Translations under genes and position numbers: made by a program | Shown: positions 7,264 to 8,358 of the stretch, one piece after another | How positions within the stretch are numbered: position 1 is the stretch's first letter | Layout of the letters: each line of letters opens with the position of its first letter | Origin: Desulfofustis sp. | GTDB taxonomy: Bacteria; Desulfobacterota; Desulfobulbia; Desulfobulbales; Desulfocapsaceae | Length of the DNA: 8,358 nt | Direction: 5' to 3' | NCBI GenBank assembly: GCA_030145365.1 | Contig: JAQYVS010000110.1 | Span: forward strand, 1-8,358 | The notes under the pieces: model-generated | What the model saw: only the letters and a program-made list of their open reading frames with translations | Database searches by the model: none | Told to the model about the DNA's origin: nothing

Positions 7264-8358
7264 CAGCCAAATGAGACAATGATCGCACTGGTGACAAAAA
7301 TATTTAACAGAGCCAGCGGCAGCAACTTTTCCCAACCTATTTTCTGGAGCTGATCATAACGAAAACGAGGCAAGGTCCATCTAACCCAGACATAGACAAA
7401 ACACATCAGAAAAGTCTTAAACAGAAAGGTTCCGATCTGCAGCAAAAGCACCAGAATCCGGTCTGCTGTGCCGCCCGAGGCAAAAATAAGATAGACAAGG
7501 AAAATTAGTTCCAGCAGGACCACCAGCGACCAGAGCACAGCAATATAGATCGTGGTTTCCCGCACCCGGGGATCATTGGCTCGCGGGTAATGGCTGCGGT
7601 TGTTTTTCTTCATCCACTCCCCGAAAAAATAGGCGATTACCGGCAGGCCAATCATCAGAACAATTGCCACCGGTCGGGCCCAGGCAACCAGGGTCTCGGT
7701 GGTCAGCCAGGGAATCTGGTAGCCGCCGAAATAAAGCGTGATTATCAGGGCCGAAGAGACAAACATGGCTACATATTCACCCATAAAGAACAGAGCAAAT
7801 TTCATTGAACTGTACTCAACGTGGTAACCGGCAACAATCTCACTCTCACCTTCTGCCAGATCAAACGGGGTCCGATTGGTTTCGGCAAAGGCGGCGACGA
7901 TAAAGATAATGACGCCAAGCGGTTGCAGCACTACCCCCCACATGGGAATAAAACCAAACAACAGTTGTCCCTGGTACTGAGCCATTTCCGTCATATTGAC
8001 GGTGCCGTAGACCGCCAGCAGGCTGACCAGGGCCAGTCCCATCGGGATCTCATAACTGATAACCTGGGCTGCGGCCCGTAGACCTCCGAGCACGCCATAT
8101 TTATTGTGAGAGGACCAGCCTGCCAGGATAATACCGTAGACACCGAAACCGACTATCGCCAGAAACCAGAGGATACCGATATCCATAGGAATCGCCTGCA
8201 TGATGTAATGCTTCTCTCCCAACACCAGCACATCGGCAAACGGAATCACTGCAAAGCAGAGCAAAGCGGTAATGATTACCAGCATCGGTGCTAACATGAA
8301 ATAAAACTTGTGCTTGTTATGGCCTGGTACCTCATCTTCTTTAAATATCAGCTTTACT
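7263..8358 (-). CDS. nuoH: NADH-quinone oxidoreductase subunit H, N-terminus outside window
   Basis: The membrane subunit that, with the NuoB/NuoD/NuoI side, forms the quinone chamber (homologue of mitochondrial ND1). The frame stays open to the right edge. The ATG at 8297 is internal, because the residues before it (VKLIFKEDEVPG) match the conserved KxxFKED segment that lies about 65 residues into E. coli NuoH. 364 residues are visible. Conserved blocks include WSSHNKYGVLGGLRAAAQVISYE, the acidic quinone-side loop ETNRTPFDLAEGESEIVAGYHVEYSSMKF, and the C-terminal RWTLPRFRYDQL. Oddity: between the helix ending in YFGGYQ and the helix starting near RILVLLLQ there are about 75-85 extra residues compared with E. 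coli NuoH, with two hydrophobic segments. The whole protein would thus be about 430 residues against 325. The frame is unbroken, so this is a real extension and not a sequencing slip. Confidence 0.96.
   Translation of the reverse strand, partial: VKLIFKEDEVPGHNKHKFYFMLAPMLVIITALLCFAVIPFADVLVLGEKHYIMQAIPMDIGILWFLAIVGFGVYGIILAGWSSHNKYGVLGGLRAAAQVISYEIPMGLALVSLLAVYGTVNMTEMAQYQGQLLFGFIPMWGVVLQPLGVIIFIVAAFAETNRTPFDLAEGESEIVAGYHVEYSSMKFALFFMGEYVAMFVSSALIITLYFGGYQIPWLTTETLVAWARPVAIVLMIGLPVIAYFFGEWMKKNNRSHYPRANDPRVRETTIYIAVLWSLVVLLELIFLVYLIFASGGTADRILVLLLQIGTFLFKTFLMCFVYVWVRWTLPRFRYDQLQKIGWEKLLPLALLNIFVTSAIIVSFG
7454..7691 (-). other. Two-helix insertion within NuoH
   Basis: The boundaries are approximate and come from comparison with E. 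coli NuoH as remembered, not from an alignment. The segment codes for a hydrophobic stretch (RPVAIVLMIGLPVIAYFF), a charged loop of about 22 residues rich in Lys, Arg and Asn (FGEWMKKNNRSHYPRANDPR in part), and a second hydrophobic stretch (YIAVLWSLVVLLELIFLVYL). An even number of helices would keep the topology of the C-terminal part unchanged. The segment falls between the sixth and seventh helices of the E. coli-type subunit. Its base composition does not look different from the flanking gene. Confidence 0.6.

Noticed and set aside
7252..7335. Longer nuoI start at 7335
   Set aside because: It would overlap nuoH by about 70 bases and add residues that do not resemble NuoI. The ATG at 7251 has a well-placed Shine-Dalgarno sequence.

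Overview
The window is a bacterial chromosome segment holding the distal part of a respiratory complex I (proton-pumping NADH:quinone oxidoreductase, nuo) operon on the minus strand. Reading down the minus strand from the right edge, the order is nuoH (cut by the edge), nuoI, nuoJ, nuoK, nuoL, nuoM, nuoN, then a small two-CBS-domain protein. A plus-strand gene for a metallo-beta-lactamase (MBL) fold protein, cut by the left edge, converges on the CBS gene.

Layout: 1-478 (+) is the C-terminal part of the MBL-fold hydrolase; 538-978 (-) the CBS protein; 1041-2453 nuoN; 2453-3991 nuoM; 4002-5918 nuoL; 5923-6219 nuoK; 6220-6723 nuoJ; 6727-7251 nuoI; 7263-8358 nuoH. The nuo genes are packed with gaps of 0 to 11 bases, or a one-base overlap. 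Several Shine-Dalgarno sequences lie inside the end or stop codon of the preceding gene, so this is one polycistronic, probably translationally coupled unit. Its promoter and the genes for the remaining subunits lie beyond the right edge. No rRNA, tRNA, CRISPR array, insertion sequence or clear intrinsic terminator was seen, and there is no gene-free stretch above 300 bases.

How the genes work together: NuoI carries two [4Fe-4S] clusters that pass electrons to quinone at the NuoH interface. NuoH, J and K link quinone reduction to the three antiporter-like pumps NuoN, NuoM and NuoL. The key charged membrane residues of these pumps are intact, so the complex looks functional. The NADH-oxidising (or other electron-input) subunits are not visible, so the electron donor cannot be decided here.

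The organism is a Gram-negative-type respiring bacterium with roughly 50% GC. The protein sequences give an impression of Desulfobacterota (former Deltaproteobacteria), but this is a low-confidence inference. Most of the window is ordinary. The most notable departure is an extra stretch of about 75-85 residues in NuoH, with two predicted membrane helices, compared with the E. coli-type subunit. Smaller points are a polar C-terminal tail on NuoM, a CBS protein placed directly behind nuoN with a degenerate first nucleotide-site motif, and short direct repeats in the nuoN-CBS gap. I saw no convincing undescribed system.
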